From Myxococcales bacterium (GTDB lineage Bacteria > Myxococcota > Myxococcia > Myxococcales > Myxococcaceae): a stretch of DNA of 28,221 nucleotides. The stretch is from contig PMBV01000283.1 of the NCBI GenBank assembly GCA_003153055.1, forward strand, positions 1 to 28,221, written 5' to 3'. The notes below the pieces were generated by a model. That model worked only from the letters and a program-made list of their open reading frames with translations. It was not told where the DNA came from and did no database searches. The translations under genes were made by a program, and so were the position numbers. Of this stretch, positions 16,365-23,748 are shown piece by piece. The stretch's first letter is position 1; every line of letters begins with the position of its first letter.

Positions 16365-18443
16365 GTGAGCAACGACGATCCCAAAACACCGCTCGACGCG
16401 GCCCCCTCCGAGACGCCCGAGCTGCTCCAGAAGGAACTCAGCCTCGACCGACGGAGCGCTCGCGCCCCCACCTTCGAAGAGCTACGCGCCCGCCCGGAGA
16501 CCGCGGGAGAACCCGCCGCGAGACGCCCCCCGACCGTGCCCGCTCGTCCGGCCATTCAGGCCCAAGCGCCGCACGCTCCGCTGACGTACACCCCCCTGCC
16601 AGCACGTGCCCCTCAGCCGACGTATTCCGCACCGCCGACGCTCGCCGCGCCACCAGCTCGCACCACGCAGCCCTCCGCAGCACCACCGGGGCCTGCGCCG
16701 CAGCCGTACGCTGCCCCGCGCACGCACGCCGCCCAGCCGACCCTCTCAGGTCAGGCGACGAACACCGGCGCCTCGCCGAAATACTCCACCCCGCCAGCGC
16801 AACGCGTCGGGCTCCCCACCTACGATGATCACGAAGAGCCGGCGACCCTGATTGCCCAGATGAACCTCGCAGCCGAGTCGCCAGCCCCCGCATCGACTCA
16901 CAGCGAACAGCAGACCCAGGTCGCGCAGCTCACGCCCCACCCAGAGCCGACGCGCATTGCCCAGCCACCACGGGCCTCCCTCCCTCCCGCGCAGCAGACG
17001 ACAGACACCTCCCAGCCGATTCCGAGGGCTCAGCTCCCAGGGGCTCGCCCTGCCACTCAGGCCCGACCCCCAGCCAGCCAGCCCTTTCCCGCCGGGCTCA
17101 CGCCACGCCCTGGACCATCAGCGTACCCACCACCGGCCCAGCCACCACGCCCCGCGGCCTCGACGCAGCCCGAGACCGCGGCCCGACCCATGCCCGCCGC
17201 TTCGCTTTCGCCGCGCCCTGGCCTGCCCGCGCCAGTCGAGGCCTCGGCCCACCCAGCGGCCCCATCGGCTCGCCCTGTCTTCACGCCGCACGTCGGCACG
17301 CTGGGCCCCGAGCATTATCGCCGGGCCGGCGAGTCAGCGGTCCCCGCACAGCGACCCCTGCCCGTTCGCTCGAGCCCATCGTCTCCACCCATCGATCCGG
17401 CCAATACCAGCGCCACGATGCTCTCGGCTCACGCTCCCCCCGCCCAGGCCGCGCCGCCCAGCCCAACTGACTGGGCCGAGCTGCAGAAGAAGGGTGACGC
17501 ACCCTCGATGCCCATCCTCATCACTCCGGCCGAGCCAGCGCTGGGCGGCTCGGTGCCACCCGGCCACTCTCTGCGCTCGCGAACGGAGGCCCGGGCCAGC
17601 GGTCCCCTGCAGCGACCGCAACCGGTGACACAGGAGGAGCCGATTGCTCCCCCGGTGGAGCCCGTCGTCGCGCAGGTCAAGCCAGCACCCCCGCCCACCC
17701 GCGCAGCGCCCGTGCACCGCGCCGCGAGTCAGCCGCTCGACGTGAGGAGCATTCCCCTGGCTGAGCCTCCACAGGGCATCCTGCCGGCCCGCGCCCTGCC
17801 CGCCCACATGCTGGTGACACAGCCGGGCACCCCTGGCCCGTACTCCAAGCGGCCGCCGCTCCCCACTCCGCTTCCTGAGCTCGACGACGATTCGGCACCG
17901 GCTGCGCGCACCAACCTGCCCGGGCCTCGCCCCTCTCAGTCGCCGCGCGCCGACGCCGAGGTCGAGACACCCGAGCTCGCCAAGGCGACGACCGATTCGA
18001 CGGTGCTGGCCGCGCCCGCCAGCCTCCTCCGGCGCCTCCTCGCCTGGACGGTCGACCTCTCCATCATCGGTCTGACGGCGGGCTTCTTCCTCTCGGGCGC
18101 CATTCTCGTCATCGCCCCCAAGGGCCTGTCGGTGATGCGCGGGCTCCTCGCCATCGCGCTCCCCGCGGTGCTCCTCGGCGGCGTGCTGTCCTTCGTCTAC
18201 ACGACCATCTTCGCCTTCCTGTTCAAGGGGAAGACCCCTGGCCGACGACTGGCTGGCATCCGCCTGGTCGACAGTACGGGCTCGGTACCGGGGCCTGGTC
18301 GCGCGCTCCTCAGGGCCAGCCTCTCTCTGGTGTCCTTCGGCCTGTTCCTCTCGGGCTTCTGGCTGGGCCTCTTCGACCGACGGGGACAGACGCTCCATGA
18401 CAAGCTCGCCCGCACCTTCGTCGTCCGCTTCCTCGATACCTAG
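16365..18443 (+). CDS. RDD-family membrane protein with a long Pro/Ala/Gln-rich N-terminal arm
   Basis: A 692-aa protein starting at GTG 16365. Residues ~1-550 are low-complexity and rich in Pro, Ala, Gln and Arg, with no predicted fold or signal peptide, so this arm should be cytoplasmic. Residues ~553-692 form an RDD domain: an Arg-Asp helix (RLLAWTVDLSIIG), helices near 562-582, 592-620 and 647-669, and the motifs GKTPGRRLAGIRLVD and LFDRRGQTLHDKLA, which carry the conserved Arg and Asp residues. RDD proteins are small inner-membrane proteins, some linked to sodium-proton exchange, usually only 150-250 aa, so the arm is exceptional. It sits 51 bp after rsmE and 30 bp before the MshEN/HEAT gene, probably in one operon. 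Confidence 0.87.
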   Translation: MSNDDPKTPLDAAPSETPELLQKELSLDRRSARAPTFEELRARPETAGEPAARRPPTVPARPAIQAQAPHAPLTYTPLPARAPQPTYSAPPTLAAPPARTTQPSAAPPGPAPQPYAAPRTHAAQPTLSGQATNTGASPKYSTPPAQRVGLPTYDDHEEPATLIAQMNLAAESPAPASTHSEQQTQVAQLTPHPEPTRIAQPPRASLPPAQQTTDTSQPIPRAQLPGARPATQARPPASQPFPAGLTPRPGPSAYPPPAQPPRPAASTQPETAARPMPAASLSPRPGLPAPVEASAHPAAPSARPVFTPHVGTLGPEHYRRAGESAVPAQRPLPVRSSPSSPPIDPANTSATMLSAHAPPAQAAPPSPTDWAELQKKGDAPSMPILITPAEPALGGSVPPGHSLRSRTEARASGPLQRPQPVTQEEPIAPPVEPVVAQVKPAPPPTRAAPVHRAASQPLDVRSIPLAEPPQGILPARALPAHMLVTQPGTPGPYSKRPPLPTPLPELDDDSAPAARTNLPGPRPSQSPRADAEVETPELAKATTDSTVLAAPASLLRRLLAWTVDLSIIGLTAGFFLSGAILVIAPKGLSVMRGLLAIALPAVLLGGVLSFVYTTIFAFLFKGKTPGRRLAGIRLVDSTGSVPGPGRALLRASLSLVSFGLFLSGFWLGLFDRRGQTLHDKLARTFVVRFLDT

Positions 18444-18473
18444 CGCTCCCAAGAATCTGCCCGTCGGAAGGAA

Positions 18474-21293
18474 ATGCCCCAGCGCCTCGCACAGCATCTC
18501 ATCGCCCGCGGGCTCGTCCCCGCTCGAGTCGTCGACGAAGCGCTGAGGCGCGCGACGGCAGAAGGTGTCTCGTTGGACACGGTGCTGCTCGAGGCGGGGG
18601 TGGTGTCCGAAGCGGGAATCCTCCAGGCCCTGGCCGACGTGTCGGGGGTGCGGCTGGTGAACCTGGCCGACTTCGAGCCCAACACGAGCGCCGCGGCGCA
18701 CATGCCCTTCGGCCTCACCCAGCAGCTCAACATCGTGCCACTGTCCCTCGACGGGAGGGCGCTGCACCTCGCCAGCGCTTACCCGCTGTCCAAGAGCAAG
18801 CTCAAGAACCTCGGCTTCGTGCTGGGGCTCAAGGTCGAGCTGTGGGTGGCGTTGGAGTGTCGCATCCGCGCCTGGCAAGCGGTGCTCTACGGCCAGAAGC
18901 TCGAACGCCGCTATCAGAAGCTCATCGAAACCCTGGACCCCGCGCCCCAAGCGAGAGTGACGGCCCCTGGTCCCGAGGAAGAGGGCCGGCTCTCGCCCGA
19001 CATGCTCGAGCGCATCGCCCGCGGAATCGTCGAGGAGCCGCTGCTGCTCGATCGCCCCAAGCGCGCCTCGGGCGGGTTCGAAAAGGACGAGTCGTCGGAG
19101 CCCGAGGGCCAAGCCACCGTCGCCATCGAGACCTCGACCTATGAACGCTTCGCCCGGGCCGGCCAGGGGCAGTCAGCGCGCGAGACGGGCCAGGGCTCGC
19201 AGCATGACCAGACCGTGCGCGTCGACCTCAACGGGTACAGCCACTTCGCGAGGGAGGTCTCCAAGACGACGCTGCCTCACCAGCCGGTGGTAGCCCCCAA
19301 GCGCGTCACCTTCCCCGGAGGCGTGCTGCCACCCCGTCGCGCAGCAGAGAGCGCGCCAGACAGACAGCAGCGCCCCTCCCGCCCAGAGTTGGTGCGCCCG
19401 GCCCCACCACCCCGGCCGAGGGTCGAGACGCTCTCGCCACCCAGTCAACCAGCGCCGCGGCGGCCCACCCCAAAGTCCCTTCCGCCGTCGTTGCCCGAGC
19501 CGAAGAAGGTGAACGACCCAGATCTCGACTTCTCGGACGTCAACGAGGCGCTGAAGGAGCCCAGGCAGCTCTCTCCCCATCAAGCCAGCGCCCCCGACCG
19601 GCAGGCCCGCGAGACGCTGCCTCCCACCGTGCCCACGCCGCCGCCGACGGTCACGGAAACCCAAAGGCCTCCAGGAGCGCTGCCTCCACCGCTCCCAAGT
19701 CTTCCGGTGTCCAGCGCGCTCGACGACGAGGCAAGGGAGCCATCGATCTCCGGGCCTCCCGACACCTCGCGCCTCCAGGTCCGCCCAGCCGACGAGCCAC
19801 CGGTGGCTCCGCCAGTCGCGCACGCCTTCGCCAGGCCGCCCGATGAGGCACGGGAGGGGCCGATTCCCCCGAGCGCGCTCGATTGGTCCTTGGGCGACGC
19901 GAAGCGCTCCCTTGCCCTCGCCAAGGAGGATCGAGACGCTTTGGTCTCCGTCATTCTCGAGTACGGCCGGCGAACCTTCGAGTTCGTCGGGGCCTTCGCG
20001 GTGATGAAGGGCGCGGCCGTAGGCTGGGAGTCTCGCGGCGGAGGCACCGACCCGAAGGCCCTTCGGCAGGTGTCGATTCCACTCGACGCGGCGAGCGTCT
20101 TTCGCACGGTCGCGCTGACCCGGGGCAGCTACATCGGCCCCGTTCCACCAGACCCGCTGAGCCAGCACTACCTGGCGCTGCTCGGGCGAGCCCCACGCAC
20201 CGTCTTCCTCTGGCCCATCGAGGTGAAGTCGCGGCTGGTGACGATGGTCTATGCCGACCACGGGGCCAAGCCCGTGTCTCGACGACGGCTGGCCGACTAC
20301 GTGCTCTTCTGCCAGGAGCTCTCGACGACCTTCCACGAGCTCATCGTGTTCCGGCGGAACAACGCCCGCATCTCGCAGATCCTCCCGGTGCCCGCCGAGG
20401 TGGAGCTGCCCCAACCGCCTCCCGCGGAGCAGGCCCCGAACCCCGAGTGGGCCGCGAACCTCATCGCGTTGTTGACTGGGCCGGATCAGGCCGAGCGCTC
20501 GATGGCGATGACCGAGTTGGCCAAGCACCCGGAGCTCGCCGCGCCGACCCTGGGGCAGGCCTTCCCCGGGCCCACCGGCTGGTCTCGACGCCCGGTGGTG
20601 GAGTTCCCTGAGCCCGACGAGCTTGGGCCCGTGGCCGGAGCCCTGGCGCGCATGGGGAAAGCAGGGGCCGAGGCGCTGACGCCGCTGCTCGCCTCGAAGG
20701 ACTCCGGCACGCGGTACCTCGCCTTGTTGACGGCGGGGAGCGTCCGGTACCCCGAGGTCCTCGACGGTGTGTGGGCGGGGCTGTTCGATCTCGAGGCCGA
20801 CGTGTCCTCGGCGGCGCGCGCAGCGGCGGTGGCTTTGCGGGGCGTCAGCGGGCTTGAGGGCCGGTTGCCGGAGCTCCGCGACGCCCTGAGCTCCACCGAC
20901 GCGCTCAAGCAGAGCCTGGCTGCCAAGGCCCTGGGGGCGCTCCATGATCGCTCCAGCGTCGAGCTGCTCATCGCCTTGACCGGGAGCCCCGATGTGCTGG
21001 TGGCCCAGTCGGCCGCCACCGGGCTCAAAGACATCACCCGCGCGACCTTCGGGGCCGATCGCCCCCTGTGGGCACAGTGGTGGGAGGAGGCCCAGAAACA
21101 CCGCCGGGTCGAGTGGCTCGTCGACGCGCTCGACGACGGAGACCGCGACACCAGGCAGGCCGCCATCGAGGAGCTGTCGAAGGCCTTCGGCGACCCCGCT
21201 GGCTTCTCGGCCGACGCGCCAGAGCCCGAGCGCGCCGAGGCCGTGCTGCGATGGAGAGCGCGGGTGGCCGAGCACCCGGAGATCGAGGTGTAG
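18474..21293 (+). CDS. MshEN-type N-terminal domain protein with central GAF-like region and HEAT repeats
   Basis: A 939-aa cytoplasmic protein. Residues ~1-110 resemble the N-terminal domain of type II secretion and pilus ATPases (GspE_N/MshEN), with two helical hairpins (RLAQHLIARGLV, SLDTVLLEAGVV) and then SGVRLVNL. The Gly of RLGxxL is replaced by Ala and expected Gln residues are absent, so cyclic-di-GMP binding may be lost. Residues ~155-470 are Pro-rich and disordered. Residues ~488-630 form a compact alpha/beta region (VSVILEYGRRTFEFVGAF, FLWPIEVKSRLVTMVYAD) resembling a GAF fold. From about 660 to the end are HEAT-like helical repeats (ERSMAMTELAKHPEL, TDALKQSLAAKALGAL, RDTRQAAIEELSKAF). 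No Walker motif is present, so it is not an ATPase. GGAAGG lies only two bases before ATG 18474, an unusually short spacing. A scaffold or regulatory role is inferred. Confidence 0.78.
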   Translation: MPQRLAQHLIARGLVPARVVDEALRRATAEGVSLDTVLLEAGVVSEAGILQALADVSGVRLVNLADFEPNTSAAAHMPFGLTQQLNIVPLSLDGRALHLASAYPLSKSKLKNLGFVLGLKVELWVALECRIRAWQAVLYGQKLERRYQKLIETLDPAPQARVTAPGPEEEGRLSPDMLERIARGIVEEPLLLDRPKRASGGFEKDESSEPEGQATVAIETSTYERFARAGQGQSARETGQGSQHDQTVRVDLNGYSHFAREVSKTTLPHQPVVAPKRVTFPGGVLPPRRAAESAPDRQQRPSRPELVRPAPPPRPRVETLSPPSQPAPRRPTPKSLPPSLPEPKKVNDPDLDFSDVNEALKEPRQLSPHQASAPDRQARETLPPTVPTPPPTVTETQRPPGALPPPLPSLPVSSALDDEAREPSISGPPDTSRLQVRPADEPPVAPPVAHAFARPPDEAREGPIPPSALDWSLGDAKRSLALAKEDRDALVSVILEYGRRTFEFVGAFAVMKGAAVGWESRGGGTDPKALRQVSIPLDAASVFRTVALTRGSYIGPVPPDPLSQHYLALLGRAPRTVFLWPIEVKSRLVTMVYADHGAKPVSRRRLADYVLFCQELSTTFHELIVFRRNNARISQILPVPAEVELPQPPPAEQAPNPEWAANLIALLTGPDQAERSMAMTELAKHPELAAPTLGQAFPGPTGWSRRPVVEFPEPDELGPVAGALARMGKAGAEALTPLLASKDSGTRYLALLTAGSVRYPEVLDGVWAGLFDLEADVSSAARAAAVALRGVSGLEGRLPELRDALSSTDALKQSLAAKALGALHDRSSVELLIALTGSPDVLVAQSAATGLKDITRATFGADRPLWAQWWEEAQKHRRVEWLVDALDDGDRDTRQAAIEELSKAFGDPAGFSADAPEPERAEAVLRWRARVAEHPEIEV

Positions 21294-21380
21294 GTGCCGG
21301 GCCTGCCCCATCGGAGCTTCTGCGAGATTCAGTCAAGGCCGTGACCCGATCGCACCTTTGGTTGCTCCGTACCCCAGCAC

Positions 21381-23018
21381 ATGCGCCTCCCTCCCACACT
21401 GGTGCTGTGCCTTGCTTTCGCAGCTTGCTCTGGTCTTGACCCAACGACCTCCGATGGTGGGGCAGGTGGAGGGAGGACCTCGGCGGGCGGAGGAACGTCG
21501 TCGGCAGGCGGAGGCGCAGCCGCGGGCGGAGGCGCGGCCGCGGGCGGAGGCTCAGCCGCGGGCGGGGGCTCAGCCGCGGGCGGAGGCTCAGCCACGGGCG
21601 GAGGCTCAGCCACGGGCGGAGGCTCAGCCGCGGGCGGAGGCTCAGCCGCGGGCGGAGGCTCGGCGGCAGGCGGCGGGCGTGGTGCCGCCCTCGAAGTCAA
21701 CCCGGCCAAGCTCGAGCTACCCGAGGTCGGCGGGGCAGCGCAGGGAGTCAGCCTCGGCGGAGGACAACCACCCTACCGCGTCTCCGGATGCGAGGGGATC
21801 CTCCGGACCGAGGTGTCGGGGTCGATGCTCTTGGTCGCCCCGCTGAGCCCGGGCTCCTGTGCACTCTCGGTGAGCGACTCGACGGCGCCCGCGCCAGGGC
21901 AGGGCACGCTCGAGGTGAAGGTGACCAGCACCACGGCCTCTCTGTCGCCCACTCCTCCCATGGGATGGAACAGCTGGAACCGGTTTGGCTGCGACGTCAG
22001 TGAGAGCCTCATCAAAGGGGTGGCAGACGCCATGGCGTCCAATGGGATGAAGGAAGCGGGCTATCGCTACGTCAACATCGACGACTGCTGGCAGGTGAGC
22101 CGCGAGGCGAACGGGACCATCAAGGCCGATGCCACTCGCTTCCCGAACGGGATTTCGGGCTTGGCGACCTCCATCCACGGTCTGGGCCTGAAGTTGGGCG
22201 TCTATTCTGACCGCGGCACGAAGACCTGCGCCGGGCGGCCAGGCTCACAGGGCTACGAGACCCAAGACGCCACCGCCTACGCCGCGTGGGGAGTGGACTA
22301 CCTCAAGTATGACAACTGCAACGCGACCTTGGACCAGCACACTCAATACCAGGCGATGAAGGACGCGCTCACCGCGAGTGGAAGGAGCATCGTGTTCAGC
22401 ATCTGCGCTTGGGGCTACGCCCAGTGGATGCCCAGCGCGGGAGAGCTCTGGCGCACCACGGGGGACATCAACGACTCCTGGGGCTCGGTCTCGGGGATCA
22501 TCGATACCAACGCGGGTTTGGCCAGCCACGCCAGCCCCGGCCACTGGAACGACCCCGACATGCTCGAGGTCGGGAATGGCCACATGACAGACACCGAGTA
22601 CCGCGCGCACTTCAGTCTGTGGGCCATCATGGCGGCGCCGCTCATCGCCGGAAACGACGTCCGGTCGATGACCGCCGAGACGAAGGCGATTCTGACCGCG
22701 AAGGAGGTCATCCAAGTCAACCAGGACCTCCTCGGCCGACAGGGAACGCGGGTGCGCGACGATGGCGACCGTGAGGTGTGGAGCAAGGTCCAGAGCGGAG
22801 TGGGACGGCGGGTGGTGGCCCTCTTCAATCGAGGCGGTGCCGCCGCGAGCATCACCGTGAGCTGGGCGGAGATCGGCCTCGATTCGGGGGCGGCCGCGGT
22901 GCGGGATCTCTGGGCGCGAAGCGACCTCGGTCCCACCGCTACCAAGTACTCCGCGAACGTACCGTCGCACGGAGTCGTGCTGCTCGAGGTCGTCGGGAAG
23001 GAGAAGAGCTCCCCCTGA
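21381..23018 (+). CDS. GH27 alpha-galactosidase-family lipoprotein
   Basis: A 545-aa predicted surface glycosidase removing alpha-linked galactose; some family members act on beta-L-arabinopyranose. The signal ends AFAAC (lipid Cys 16), a Gly-rich repeat linker runs to about residue 101, and a small Ig-like domain (about 102-185) precedes the GH27 barrel. Barrel marks are PPMGWNSWNRFGC (from about 190), the nucleophile in DYLKYDNC (Asp 311) and the acid/base in TTGDINDSW (Asp 362), plus GHWNDPDMLEVGNG. The C-terminal antiparallel beta domain ends VVLLEVVGKEKSSP. The active site is intact. No clear Shine-Dalgarno precedes ATG 21381. The last ~68 bp recur in decayed form at 23495-23563, beyond the convergent two-CW gene. 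Confidence 0.93.
   Translation: MRLPPTLVLCLAFAACSGLDPTTSDGGAGGGRTSAGGGTSSAGGGAAAGGGAAAGGGSAAGGGSAAGGGSATGGGSATGGGSAAGGGSAAGGGSAAGGGRGAALEVNPAKLELPEVGGAAQGVSLGGGQPPYRVSGCEGILRTEVSGSMLLVAPLSPGSCALSVSDSTAPAPGQGTLEVKVTSTTASLSPTPPMGWNSWNRFGCDVSESLIKGVADAMASNGMKEAGYRYVNIDDCWQVSREANGTIKADATRFPNGISGLATSIHGLGLKLGVYSDRGTKTCAGRPGSQGYETQDATAYAAWGVDYLKYDNCNATLDQHTQYQAMKDALTASGRSIVFSICAWGYAQWMPSAGELWRTTGDINDSWGSVSGIIDTNAGLASHASPGHWNDPDMLEVGNGHMTDTEYRAHFSLWAIMAAPLIAGNDVRSMTAETKAILTAKEVIQVNQDLLGRQGTRVRDDGDREVWSKVQSGVGRRVVALFNRGGAAASITVSWAEIGLDSGAAAVRDLWARSDLGPTATKYSANVPSHGVVLLEVVGKEKSSP
21504..21683 (+). repeat. 18-bp tandem repeat, ten units, encoding the AGGGSA linker
   Basis: Ten in-frame units of the type GCGGGCGGAGGCTCAGCC encode AGGGSA, with AGGGAA, TGGGSA and AGGGRG variants at particular positions. 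Several adjacent units are identical or differ by one base, so the array is recently expanded and probably length-variable between strains. Gain or loss of units would keep the frame and only alter the tether of the GH27 enzyme. Confidence 0.92.
22951..23018 (+). repeat. Diverged direct repeat, copy 1: 3' end of the GH27 gene
   Basis: This segment aligns with 23495-23563 over about 68 bases at roughly 80% identity, counted by hand, with one 1-base indel near the stop. The strongest block is GTGCTGCTCGAGGTCGTC, identical in both copies. Confidence 0.75.
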
Positions 23019-23029
23019 GGCGTGCGTGG

Positions 23030-23326
23030 TCATTTGAGTTTCTGGAAGATGGTCGATGGGCCCACCAGCCGTGACCCTTCCTCGTGCACCACGGCCTTGT
23101 AATGGTTGCAGACCATGCAGTTGGGTACCTTCCCCGCGAACGACGCCTGCACCTTGCCCCCGCAGAGCGTGCCCACGAGCGCCCAGCAGGCGCGCCCTCC
23201 GTTGACGCCACCGTTGATCCCGTTGACCCGGGACTCCGTCGCGGCGGGACACACTCCCAGCTCCGACACCTTCGGGCCCCCTACCTGGCGACCGCAGCCC
23301 TTCGCTTCCCAGCAGTTCTTGCTCAC
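23030..23326 (-). CDS. Two-CW domain protein
   Basis: A 98-aa protein of the two-CW family, named for paired Cys-Trp motifs. These are seen at 5-6 (KNCWE) and 47-48 (RACWA), with conserved Cys at 11, 26, 55, 70 and 73 (CMVC). Seven Cys residues in a protein this small suggest metal or cluster binding. The family is found alone or fused to sensor domains in many proteobacteria, but its biochemical role is not established. It starts at GTG 23326 with a strong GGGGGTGA site upstream. It converges on the GH27 gene with an 11-bp gap and is bracketed by the two copies of the GH27 3' end, so it may be a later arrival at this site. Confidence 0.8.
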   Translation of the reverse strand: MSKNCWEAKGCGRQVGGPKVSELGVCPAATESRVNGINGGVNGGRACWALVGTLCGGKVQASFAGKVPNCMVCNHYKAVVHEEGSRLVGPSTIFQKLK

Positions 23327-23748
23327 GGGTCACCCCCGGGACTCGCGCCTGCAAGAATCCCACCTCCCGGAGGGCCGCGAGATTCAGGGGAGCTCCCTGG
23401 GTCCCTTTCACCTCCCAGAGGCGTCACGGCCCGGGTGAGAAACCGCCTCTACGGCAGCGAAGTGACCGGCCCAGTGGTGTACGTGCCCCTCCAGCGGAGA
23501 GCGTACCGTCTCGCGGACTCGTGCTGCTCGAGGTCGTCCGCAAGGAGAGGGGCTCAGCCCTGACGCCCGCACCTGGTTCGGGGACACATCAAAGACAAGG
23601 CAGTGCCGTGGTGTTCTCGGTCGACCGGTGAATACCAAGACATTCAGGACCTCGAGCTTCTCGCACACTGATGGGGCGCATCGGTGGCTCGCGCTTCCGC
23701 CGAAATCTGGATATGCCCTGCCGCATGCGCGTTCGACCTAGCGGAGCA
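23327..23748. other. Gene-free stretch holding the GH27 tail remnant
   Basis: These 422 bp separate the two-CW start from the heme-motif lipoprotein. Apart from the decayed GH27 3' end at 23495-23563, I see no gene. The part after 23564 is lower in G+C and presumably contains the promoter of the downstream lipoprotein, but no convincing -35/-10 pair was found. Confidence 0.5.
23495..23563 (+). pseudogene. Remnant of a GH27 gene 3' end, diverged repeat copy 2
   Basis: In one frame this reads ESVPSRGLVLLEVVRKERGS, matching the end of the upstream GH27 enzyme (ANVPSHGVVLLEVVGKEKSS). A one-base insertion shifts the original stop out of frame, and the reading continues to a TGA at 23629-23631. 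There is no start or catalytic region, so it is a relic. It lies beyond the two-CW gene, about 545 bp from the intact copy. Confidence 0.7.

Noticed and set aside
21504..21683. CRISPR-like array
   Set aside because: The repeats are contiguous 18-bp coding units without spacers.
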